Assembly: GCA_947502975.1 (NCBI GenBank)
Contig: CANNBV010000001.1
Coordinates: 124,001-188,000 of the forward strand
DNA length: 64,000 nt
Direction: 5' to 3'
Origin: an uncultured Flavobacteriaceae bacterium
Lineage (GTDB): Bacteria > Bacteroidota > Bacteroidia > Flavobacteriales > Flavobacteriaceae
In this document: in pieces, positions 9,645-18,417 of the stretch
Layout: every line of letters begins with the position of its first letter
How positions within the stretch are numbered: position 1 is the first letter of the stretch
Position numbers and translations under genes: made by a program
The notes under the pieces: generated by a model
The model's input: only the letters and a program-made list of their open reading frames with translations
Databases searched by the model: none
Told to the model about the DNA's origin: nothing

Positions 9645-11075
9645 TTACTTTAATTTACTTTTCCTTTTATCTAATTCTGCTCTAATTTCATTGGCCCGTG
9701 CTTCGGTAACATCATAATCTCGCATAATATACATAGCAATAAGAGTACCTGCCATAGGGAAAAAACAGAAGAACGCATGTAGCCCATCGACTGCAGATTG
9801 TTGATCTGTAGTAACCAAGTCTGGATTAAATCCAACAATAGCAATAATAACACCACTAAGTCCTCCAGCAATTGCAAATCCCACCTTAACCATCCACCAA
9901 TAAATAGCACCAAAAATACCTTCCCTTCGTAATCCAGAGTTTAATTCATCAATGTCAATGACATCTGCTGTCATAGACATCATAATGGTGAATAAACCAC
10001 CGATTCCGAAAGAAAAAAATGGTAGTGCTATGATGTATAACCATGGTTTCCCTGGAACAAATAGAAACCAAAGCATGATGTATCCAATAACAGAGATGCC
10101 TTGAGATACCAGAAATGCTTTTTTCTTTCCTATAACCTTAGACATCCAAGTTACTATAGGAATAACTATAAACGTGGTGCCCAAAGCGCCTAAACACCCA
10201 AATAATGACACCCAAATACCTGTGGCGCCAGCATCACCATTAAATAGCTTATATACGATAACAAAAAACGTAAGTGCTGCCACAGTATTAAAAGCATTGT
10301 ATACTAAGAATGTAGCGCCGCATAATTTTCTAAACTCCTTAATCTTAAATGCTTCTATAAAGCTGAAATAAATATTTTTTAAGCTTCTCCCAACACTTGA
10401 TATTTTGAGTGGCTCGTAGTCTTCTTCTAGGGTAGACTTACTTTTTATAAATAATGCAGGAACCATAGCGCAAATAGCACAGGGGATAGCCACCCATATA
10501 GCTAATTCCCTAACTGCTACTTCTGCAGATGGGAACCATTCTGGATCGTACATAATTACCCAAAACCATGGTGCTATCACCCAAGCCCATTGGCCAATCC
10601 ATTGTGCTACAGCCATAATATTAGTGCGCTCGTGAAAATCATCGCTCATTTCATAGCCCATAGCTACATATGGTACACTAAAAAACGTAAGCCCTATGTA
10701 AAATACAACAGACCATAAAAAGAAATACCAGAAGTTAAATTGTAGTGTGTTTTCCTTAAAAAGTTGCCACATAAATATATAAGCAACTCCCATAATTATT
10801 GCTCCAATAAGAACGTACTGTCTTCTTCTTCCCCATTTAGATCTCGTATTATCTGAGATATAGCCCATAATTGGATCTGTAATGGCATCAAAAATTCTTG
10901 GGAAAAAATATATAAGCGACCACATCCAACCTGGGAAACCTAAATCTTGTACTAAGACAACCATAAATATCCCTAGGATAGCTGGAAACATTTGATTGGC
11001 TAGCATACCTACTCCAAATGCTACTTTTTGCCCAAAAGGAACTTTATTTCTAGATGCTGTCTTAGTCATTGACAT
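9645..11075 (-). CDS. GPH/MelB-type MFS sugar transporter
   Basis: 476 aa; multiple TM helices, PRIFDAITDPIMGYISDNTRSKWGRRRQYV is the GPH-family signature. Confidence 0.88.
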   Translation of the reverse strand: MSMTKTASRNKVPFGQKVAFGVGMLANQMFPAILGIFMVVLVQDLGFPGWMWSLIYFFPRIFDAITDPIMGYISDNTRSKWGRRRQYVLIGAIIMGVAYIFMWQLFKENTLQFNFWYFFLWSVVFYIGLTFFSVPYVAMGYEMSDDFHERTNIMAVAQWIGQWAWVIAPWFWVIMYDPEWFPSAEVAVRELAIWVAIPCAICAMVPALFIKSKSTLEEDYEPLKISSVGRSLKNIYFSFIEAFKIKEFRKLCGATFLVYNAFNTVAALTFFVIVYKLFNGDAGATGIWVSLFGCLGALGTTFIVIPIVTWMSKVIGKKKAFLVSQGISVIGYIMLWFLFVPGKPWLYIIALPFFSFGIGGLFTIMMSMTADVIDIDELNSGLRREGIFGAIYWWMVKVGFAIAGGLSGVIIAIVGFNPDLVTTDQQSAVDGLHAFFCFFPMAGTLIAMYIMRDYDVTEARANEIRAELDKRKSKLK

Positions 11076-11221
11076 GATTTAGTGTTATTTATTTTGAATT
11101 TCTTTATTCCGCTTTCATTGATTAATGGGTACTGAAACCAATGCACAAAAGCACCTTAATGATGTTAATGGCAAATACTATTTAATTTTGATAATTTTAT
11201 ATATAAGTTTTTACTCGACTT

Positions 11222-12133
11222 TTAAAACTTTAAATTCTCATGCTTATCCCATAGACCCCAATACGCTCCAACATCACCTTCGTCTCCAGTTTTCCATGAT
11301 TCATCAAAAGATGAAAAATAAAATAATGGGATATCATTTTCTTCAGTCCATCGTACGGTATCAATAAAATATTTCATAGCGCTAGTATCACTAGCAATGG
11401 CCCCATCTAAACCTCCTCCTTGACTTGGCCAACCAGTTTCCGTGATAATAATTGGCTTACCTTGAGCAGCATCTACAACAGAACCAAACATGGCTTGCAT
11501 ATGCCCTAAAGCATACTCTATAGGGCATCCTTCCCAATAAGGGTATAAATTTGCTAACACAACATCAGTGCTTTCAACTAAAATAGGATGTCTTGAAAAT
11601 TCGTAATATGCATCTACATATCCCACTGGTATATCTAAACCCGCTAAAGCTTCTTTAACACGAGTAATATAACCAACGAGCTCACCTAAGGTTAAATCAT
11701 TTCGATATAGCACTTCATTACCAACCGCAGCAACATCAACATTTCCATCTTTAGCAAGTTTTATTAAACCTTCTATTTCCTTTTCATTATCTTCTTTGTC
11801 ATTACCAAGCCACGCACCGACCAGAGTTTTAAGGCCATGCTTTTTTGCCATCATTGGTACATATTCATTCCCTTCAATACATGAAAACGAGCGTATAGCT
11901 CCAACATAAGGTTTTAAAATTTTTACACGCTGCTCTACTTGCTCCATACTAATATCATCTCCAGGAGATTGCCCATCTTTGTACATGCTAAAACATATGC
12001 CATGAAAACCATCTTTTATGGTTTTATGCCATAAAGCTTTCAATGCTTCAATCGAGTAATCTGAAAGATTAATACCTTTAGTCGCTTTTTGACTATATCT
12101 TGATTTATAATATGATTCTTCTCTATAGGACAT
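11222..12133 (-). CDS. GH17 family beta-1,3-glucanase, no obvious signal peptide
   Basis: 303 aa; VAAVGNEVLYRNDL and IIITETGWPSQGGG catalytic motifs; FSSFDESWKTGDEGDVGAYWGLWD. Confidence 0.88.
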   Translation of the reverse strand: MSYREESYYKSRYSQKATKGINLSDYSIEALKALWHKTIKDGFHGICFSMYKDGQSPGDDISMEQVEQRVKILKPYVGAIRSFSCIEGNEYVPMMAKKHGLKTLVGAWLGNDKEDNEKEIEGLIKLAKDGNVDVAAVGNEVLYRNDLTLGELVGYITRVKEALAGLDIPVGYVDAYYEFSRHPILVESTDVVLANLYPYWEGCPIEYALGHMQAMFGSVVDAAQGKPIIITETGWPSQGGGLDGAIASDTSAMKYFIDTVRWTEENDIPLFYFSSFDESWKTGDEGDVGAYWGLWDKHENLKF

Positions 12134-12190
12134 TTGATTTTCTTTTTATCAATTTATTTACATTTCAACACTTAGAAAGTTGACATAACT

Positions 12191-12805
12191 TTAAAATACG
12201 CCTCTACAATTCTTTCTAGTATATATTTTAATTCTGTCTACTTCCTTGGCTCCTGAGGGTAATTCTTCAAGTTTTAATCCGGGGTAATCATCTGCCTCTT
12301 TCCATTTTGCTATTGTCTCACTAAAAAATGAAGAAGAAGCGGCATCAGCTTCATAAATTATAAGATCATAAGCCTCTCCCAAATCACCACCGAAACGTGT
12401 CACAACCTGCCATTCACCTTCTCTTTTGTAGGAGGTATTTGTATGGTCTGATTGCGGATAATAACGGTCGTCTGTTGGTCTAATTAATACCCAAATATCA
12501 TTTTTATTAGACTCTGGATAGACACCCATTGTTAAAATTCTACAATCAACAGAATCCTTGTCTACTGGAGACACAACTTTTATAGAACTCACTGGTCCTG
12601 TAATTTTCAACTTATTTCCAGTTGAAACTTGTTCAATTTGAGTGTTATAATTGACTAAATCAGAAGAGTAACTACTGTAAATCATCATTAACACACCAAG
12701 GATTCCTATGGGTATCCCTAGTTTAGAGCCTCCTCTTTTGCTAGCGAGTAACCCAATTATTATAAATAAAACTCCTACTATTAGTATTATTATTTTAGTT
12801 GACAT
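12191..12805 (-). CDS. Uncharacterised membrane-anchored protein (two N-terminal TM helices plus a soluble domain)
   Basis: 204 aa; MSTKIIILIVGVLFIIIGLLASKRG...LGIPIGILGVLMMIYSSY followed by WVLIRPTDDRYYPQSD...GEWQVVTRFGGDLGEAYDLIIYEA; good coding ORF within the operon. Confidence 0.75.
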   Translation of the reverse strand: MSTKIIILIVGVLFIIIGLLASKRGGSKLGIPIGILGVLMMIYSSYSSDLVNYNTQIEQVSTGNKLKITGPVSSIKVVSPVDKDSVDCRILTMGVYPESNKNDIWVLIRPTDDRYYPQSDHTNTSYKREGEWQVVTRFGGDLGEAYDLIIYEADAASSSFFSETIAKWKEADDYPGLKLEELPSGAKEVDRIKIYTRKNCRGVF

Positions 12806-12854
12806 TTTATTGTTTTTTTAGTTTTTTAATATGCTTAACAACAATTCACGGTTG

Positions 12855-14285
12855 TTATAATACGCCTCTTCTTTCTTCTAATTGCTCTTTAATTTCTTTT
12901 GCTCTATCTTCAGAAAGACTGTATTTCCACATTGCCCAAATTGCTAAACCTGCTGTAACAACAGGGAAAACAATATCAGCAATTCTTAGATTTAATATGG
13001 TTTCTTCTGATTGTGTTGCTAGTCCGCCATCAAATCCAATAAGTTGAAGCACTAAACCTCCAAAAACCAAGGCAAGACCTTGTCCTAATTTTACAACCCA
13101 CCAGTACAATGCGCCGAAAGTTCCTTCTTTACGAGGCATCCCATTTACTAATTCGTCCAAATCACAAACATCTGCAGTCATACTCATCATAAGTGTAAAT
13201 AAACTTCCAAGGCCAAATGACATCAATGGTATAGGAATGAACATTAACCAAGGATTTTCTGGTGTAAACGCCCACCATTTAAGGATATAACCAACAATTG
13301 AGAGTGCTGTTGAAATAATAAAAGCATTTTTCTTACCCCATTTATTGGCCATAGCAGATACAATTGGAATAACAAATAAAGCAGACACTAAAGCGCTTAT
13401 TGAGCTAAACCATGCAGGCCAAGTTCCAGTTGCACCGTAATCACCATTAAACAAGTAAAATACAATAATGAAGAAACTAAATGAAGCTACGATTTGAAAT
13501 CCGTTAAATACCAAAAATGTTGCACCACACAATTTCATAAAAGGTTTGTTTTTTACGGCTTCGCCAATACTTGACACTAAATCTTTTAGATTACTAAATA
13601 TAGTCTTAAGTGTAAGCTTTTTTCTATCACCCATATTTCCAGCGTCAATACCACGACAAAATATGGCTGGTAATATTCCTAGAAGCAAACAGCCCAATCC
13701 TACATATAGTGCTAATGTTCTAATGCCAATTGCTTGACTTTCGAAGATATTTTCATTAGGTATCATTGGCCAAAACCAAGGGACAATAACCCAAGCAATT
13801 AAACCAACCGTTTGAGAGAAGGCCATTAAACGGGTTCTTTCATTATAATCAGTAGTCATTTCAAAACCAAGCCCTACTAATGGTGTGGCAAACATGGTAT
13901 TGCCTATTAAAAAAACCAGAGACATTATTAAAAAATACCAAAAGTTGAACGTGGCAGAGTTGTTCTCATCCATTTGCCAAAGCAAAACGAAAAATATGGC
14001 ACTTAAAATGGCTCCAACAAAAATATAGGGTCTTCTACGCCCATATTTTGAACTTGTATTATCAGATATGAACCCCATTACAGGATCGGTAATAGCATCA
14101 AAAATTCGAGGCAGTCCCCCCAATATTCCAGCCTGAAGAGGATCCATTCCAAAGACCGTAAGCAGAAAGAACATGAATACACCTAAAGCCCCAGGAAGTA
14201 AATTTAAAACTAAATGACCAGCTCCAAAAGCTGCTTTTTGCCCAAAAGGCACTTTACTTGTTGCTGCTGTTTTTACGTTTGGCAT
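12855..14285 (-). CDS. GPH/MelB-type MFS sugar transporter (paralog of 9645-11075)
   Basis: 476 aa; PRIFDAITDPVMGFISDNTSSKYGRRRPYI; N-terminus SKVPFGQKAAFGAG parallels NKVPFGQKVAFGVG of the other copy. Confidence 0.88.
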   Translation of the reverse strand: MPNVKTAATSKVPFGQKAAFGAGHLVLNLLPGALGVFMFFLLTVFGMDPLQAGILGGLPRIFDAITDPVMGFISDNTSSKYGRRRPYIFVGAILSAIFFVLLWQMDENNSATFNFWYFLIMSLVFLIGNTMFATPLVGLGFEMTTDYNERTRLMAFSQTVGLIAWVIVPWFWPMIPNENIFESQAIGIRTLALYVGLGCLLLGILPAIFCRGIDAGNMGDRKKLTLKTIFSNLKDLVSSIGEAVKNKPFMKLCGATFLVFNGFQIVASFSFFIIVFYLFNGDYGATGTWPAWFSSISALVSALFVIPIVSAMANKWGKKNAFIISTALSIVGYILKWWAFTPENPWLMFIPIPLMSFGLGSLFTLMMSMTADVCDLDELVNGMPRKEGTFGALYWWVVKLGQGLALVFGGLVLQLIGFDGGLATQSEETILNLRIADIVFPVVTAGLAIWAMWKYSLSEDRAKEIKEQLEERRGVL

Positions 14286-14325
14286 AATTTTAATTTTTTT
14301 AGTTAGTTAGTTGGTTAATTCTGGT

Positions 14326-15828
14326 TTATGATTTAGGAATCACAATGGTTTGTATAGCTTGCGCATCTATTGAAAATTCTACCTTCTTTTTATTTAGTGA
14401 TAGGCTTATGGATTTGGGGATTTGTAATTCATTAAAAAGTACAATAGCAATTGAGCCGTCTGGATTTTGAGCAGCAGTTGCCATTAATTTATCATCAGAA
14501 CTTTGTAAACCAATAACTTTAGCTTCTGGTCTGATGTATTTGCTAAAATGAGCCATAGTATGGTAAAGAGGCGTGAAGTATACCTCATCAGTATCTGGGT
14601 TGACAATTACAGGAGCAATACACCAGTTTTTAAACCAGTTTGGACCTCCTTTTGTGTCTAACACCATGTTCCAATCTACCCATCCATCTACCCAGTTATT
14701 TAGGCAACCTATGATGTCTCTTGCGTATCGATTTACAGGTGCATATTTTGGATGCATATGCTTGTCTTCTTCTGGAGCCCAATCCCAACCCCAATCTGTG
14801 GCTTCTTTTTTCCAGTACCATGCATCATCCTCCCATACAGGTGTTTCTGCATCTACACAAGCTTCAGATTGAATTAAAAGTTTATTTGGTGCTTTGTTAT
14901 GAGCGTATTGCAATTCTTCAGGAAACACCTCAAAAGTACTCGCATACCAGTGAATAGCTGTTCCATCAAAATACTTTGATGTTTCTTCATTTTTAAATTG
15001 AGAATCTACCCATTCTTTTAAGTGTTCTCTGTTTTGATCGTATCCCAAAATTTTCAGTTCTCCTTTTCCGTCTGCTTCTAATTTTGGTCCCAAATAATTC
15101 TGAACAAAGTCGGTCATTTCGTCTGGTGTGTAATGCATACTTTCCCAGTTATTCCCATTACCTAAAGGTTCGTTCTCTACAGTAAACCCCCAAATATCAA
15201 TACCTTCAGCTTTATAAGCGTCTACATATTTAGAGAAGAATAATGCCCACGTATCATAATATTCAGGTAATAATTTACCACCAACCCAATTGTTATTATC
15301 TTTCATCCAAGGCGCTGCAGTCCATGGCGATCCGAAAATCTTAAAGCCATCTTTAGAAGCTGCCATGGCATCTTTTATGAACGGAATTAAATCATCTTTA
15401 TCTTCTTCAATAGTAAAATGCTCCAATTCTTTGTCTCCTGCAACTGGAGCATATGAATAGTTACTTACTGAAAAATCACAAGAGTTCATATGCGTTCTTG
15501 TTAGAGAATAATGAGCGCCTTCTTCACTAAAATAAGCGTCGATAATTTTCTTGCGGTTTTCTTTACTTAACTTATTCAAAAGAAACGCTGAAGATTCGGT
15601 AAATGCACCTCCAAAACCTGTAATGGTTTGGAATTTTTGTTCAGGATTCAACGTTATAGTCACTAAACTATCTGCTTCTACAAAGTCAGCAAGTTTAGTT
15701 AGTTTATTCCCTTTTGCAGAAGTTTCATAGACATCAACCTGCAAATTATTGTTCGCTTGTTTATTCGTTTCTTTACAACTCATAACAACTAAAAAAAGGC
15801 AGATTATATTTATTTTTAAAAACTTCAT
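14326..15828 (-). CDS. GH30 family glycosidase lipoprotein, likely beta-1,6-glucanase/beta-glucosidase
   Basis: 500 aa; lipobox LFLVVMSCKE; GH30 hallmarks ITGFGGAFTESSAFLLNKL, GFTVENEPLG, LLIQSEACVD. Confidence 0.88.
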   Translation of the reverse strand: MKFLKINIICLFLVVMSCKETNKQANNNLQVDVYETSAKGNKLTKLADFVEADSLVTITLNPEQKFQTITGFGGAFTESSAFLLNKLSKENRKKIIDAYFSEEGAHYSLTRTHMNSCDFSVSNYSYAPVAGDKELEHFTIEEDKDDLIPFIKDAMAASKDGFKIFGSPWTAAPWMKDNNNWVGGKLLPEYYDTWALFFSKYVDAYKAEGIDIWGFTVENEPLGNGNNWESMHYTPDEMTDFVQNYLGPKLEADGKGELKILGYDQNREHLKEWVDSQFKNEETSKYFDGTAIHWYASTFEVFPEELQYAHNKAPNKLLIQSEACVDAETPVWEDDAWYWKKEATDWGWDWAPEEDKHMHPKYAPVNRYARDIIGCLNNWVDGWVDWNMVLDTKGGPNWFKNWCIAPVIVNPDTDEVYFTPLYHTMAHFSKYIRPEAKVIGLQSSDDKLMATAAQNPDGSIAIVLFNELQIPKSISLSLNKKKVEFSIDAQAIQTIVIPKS

Positions 15829-15840
15829 TTTATACTTTTT

Positions 15841-17139
15841 TTAATGTGATTGGTTTGTTTCTGTCGCAGACGGAGGAACCAAGACATCTTTCATTAAAGC
15901 TTGCTTATCTCCATCATAGGTTTTGGTTATAGGGTTTCCGTTTCTCGTTAACCCTTTAAATGTGCCTTTATCTACCTCATCCCAAAGCGCATATTTTGCT
16001 TTGCCATCAACCGTAAATAATCCAAAGTGTTTTTCGGAGTTACCAGAGTTATCTCCTCCTTTCCATGGTTCATCAAAACCTTCAAAATAAAAACATGACA
16101 TTCCCGCTTCGTTAGTCCAATCTCTCATATGCTTGTAATACAAAGCTTCTTTATACTCGTCGCATGCTCTTGAACCTCCTGCGCCATATTGACCAGAAGA
16201 AAAACTTGCCCACCCTGTTTCGCCAATATGAATAGGCTTATCAACACCCAAACTTTCCATATATTTTTTTACATTTCCTGATTGCATAATGGCATAGTCT
16301 TTTGCTCTTTGCATTGAGATTTCAATCTTTTCCATATCTGTTTTACCATCAAGACCATCTTGATTTAGCCAAAATTCTGGTTGATAATGCGTATCATGCA
16401 TAGGGTAGGTGTGTACAGAAAGAAAATCCACAGCTTTAATTAAGTTATTCAAATCTTCTACGTGATATTCTTCGCCGCCACCGCCCCAAGACGCAAAATT
16501 ATCTGAACTAGTCACCCATAAATCTTTAGATAACTTTCCTTCTTTCTTTAAATCTTGAAGGTAGTTTACCCATTTTAAGATAACCCATGGCTCAACATAA
16601 TAAGTTGCAGCCCATTTAACCATAGCTTCATTTCCAACAGCAATCACTTTTACAATGTCTGGGTATTGATTAGCAAGCGCCACTGCTTTTTCCATTTGTG
16701 GTGTGTTATCCGCGCTTTCTTCATTGTGAATCGGTTCTTGATCTGTCCATGCATTTTTACAGTCTATCCAAGCGCCTAGCATCACGTACATTTCAAAGTT
16801 TGAGTCTTCTTTTTTTAATTCACTTATAACTTTCAAAAGATTTTCAGCTTGAGGTAGATGCACCTTATATGTTCTCAGCATTCTTATACCTAGAGCATGT
16901 AAGATTTTCATATCTTCCTTTAATTCACCTAATGTTGGTTCAATGCTATGATCTGGATGCCTGTAACCACCGTAAGACATGGCTAAATAATCCGGATTTC
17001 CCAAAATATCTTTTGCAGTTAATTCTTGTTTTTCTTCCACTTGATCCACTTCTTTCTTTTTGGATTTACCACAAGACCATATAACACCGATAACTAAAAT
17101 CAGCGCACAATATCTTATGATTGATACATTGTTTTTCAT
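15841..17139 (-). CDS. GH17-type glycosidase lipoprotein
   Basis: 432 aa; lipobox LVIGVIWSCGK; KVIAVGNEAMVKWA and IHIGETGWASF motifs. Confidence 0.78.
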   Translation of the reverse strand: MKNNVSIIRYCALILVIGVIWSCGKSKKKEVDQVEEKQELTAKDILGNPDYLAMSYGGYRHPDHSIEPTLGELKEDMKILHALGIRMLRTYKVHLPQAENLLKVISELKKEDSNFEMYVMLGAWIDCKNAWTDQEPIHNEESADNTPQMEKAVALANQYPDIVKVIAVGNEAMVKWAATYYVEPWVILKWVNYLQDLKKEGKLSKDLWVTSSDNFASWGGGGEEYHVEDLNNLIKAVDFLSVHTYPMHDTHYQPEFWLNQDGLDGKTDMEKIEISMQRAKDYAIMQSGNVKKYMESLGVDKPIHIGETGWASFSSGQYGAGGSRACDEYKEALYYKHMRDWTNEAGMSCFYFEGFDEPWKGGDNSGNSEKHFGLFTVDGKAKYALWDEVDKGTFKGLTRNGNPITKTYDGDKQALMKDVLVPPSATETNQSH

Positions 17140-17141
17140 AA

Positions 17142-18362
17142 TTAAAAGTTTATAGCCGTTTCCATTCTATGAGGAGGAACCACAACACCGGATAGTAATT
17201 TCTCTTTGTTTCCATTGTACGTTTTTGTTATGGGTTGTCCATCTCTCGTTAGGTTTTTAAAAACACCTTTATCTACTAAATCCCAAAGCGCATACTTTGC
17301 TTCTCCTTTGAGGGTTATAAGCCCAAAATGATTTTCTGATCCTAATGCGTTTGTGGCATCCTTCCAAGGCTCATCAAAAGCCTCAAAATAGAAACAAGAT
17401 ATTTTTTCGCTATTGGTCCACGCTCTCATCAATTGATAGTATCTACCAGATTTATATTCATCTGCAGCTTTCGACCCATTAGCACCATAATGTTCGTTAG
17501 ACATAGTTGCCCAACCCGTTTCGCCAATATGAACTGGTTTGTTTATGCCTAATCGTCTCATATAGTTAGCCACACCATCAAATTGTTGTTGTGAAAATAA
17601 TAGCGCACGTTGCATTGCAGATTCAATCTTTTCGGCATCAGAAAGCTTAAAATCTTCCCTTGGTACTAACCAGAAATCAGGATTATAATGCGAATTGTGC
17701 ATCGCGTAAGTATGCATCGATATATAATCTACAGCCCTTATAAGATTATCTAAATCTTCCGAATGATAAGCTGTATCACCACCTCCCCAAGATGAAAAAT
17801 CATCGGAACTAGTAATCCATAAATCTTTCGGTAATTCGCCTGCTTTCTTTAGGTCTTGTAAATAGGTCACCCATTTTAATATGACATTAGGACGCACAAA
17901 ATAACTTGTAGCCCAATGCACCATAGCTTCATTTCCAACAGCAATAATTTTTACAATATCTGGGTATTGCTTTGCTAGTGCTATAGCTCTATTTATTTCT
18001 CCTTCATTATGTTCGCTCTCAACTTCATGATCTGGCTCTAAACCGGTCCATGCATTTTTGCAATCAATCCAAGCACCTAACATTACATACATTTCAAAAC
18101 TTGCGTCTTCGGTTTTTAACTCAGAAATGGCTTTTAATAAATTAGGAACTTGTTGCAATTGTACATTATAAGTGCGCAATACTTTGATGCCCATGGCAGA
18201 CAATATTTTCATATCATCTTTAAGCTCAGTTATTGTAGGCTGAATATCACGTGTTTTATGGCGATAGCCTCCATAGGAAATAGCTAAATAATCAGGATTT
18301 CCCAAGATATCTTTAGCTGTTATCTGCTTCATGGTATTTGGCTTTTCGTTAGGTCCTCTCAT
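17142..18362 (-). CDS. GH17-type glycosidase, paralog of 15841-17139 without signal peptide
   Basis: 406 aa; near-colinear with 15841-17139 (DILGNPDYLAISYGGYRH...KIIAVGNEAMVHWA...VHIGETGWATM). Confidence 0.78.
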   Translation of the reverse strand: MRGPNEKPNTMKQITAKDILGNPDYLAISYGGYRHKTRDIQPTITELKDDMKILSAMGIKVLRTYNVQLQQVPNLLKAISELKTEDASFEMYVMLGAWIDCKNAWTGLEPDHEVESEHNEGEINRAIALAKQYPDIVKIIAVGNEAMVHWATSYFVRPNVILKWVTYLQDLKKAGELPKDLWITSSDDFSSWGGGDTAYHSEDLDNLIRAVDYISMHTYAMHNSHYNPDFWLVPREDFKLSDAEKIESAMQRALLFSQQQFDGVANYMRRLGINKPVHIGETGWATMSNEHYGANGSKAADEYKSGRYYQLMRAWTNSEKISCFYFEAFDEPWKDATNALGSENHFGLITLKGEAKYALWDLVDKGVFKNLTRDGQPITKTYNGNKEKLLSGVVVPPHRMETAINF

Positions 18363-18417
18363 TCTTAAAAATTCAGTCTAAAATGTATTTTTATTAATTT
18401 AAAATTTGATTCAGTTT

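Noticed and set aside
8696-14285. Assembly duplication of the GH17-MFS unit
   Set aside because: Protein identity is only partial, and the second unit contains an extra 204-aa gene.
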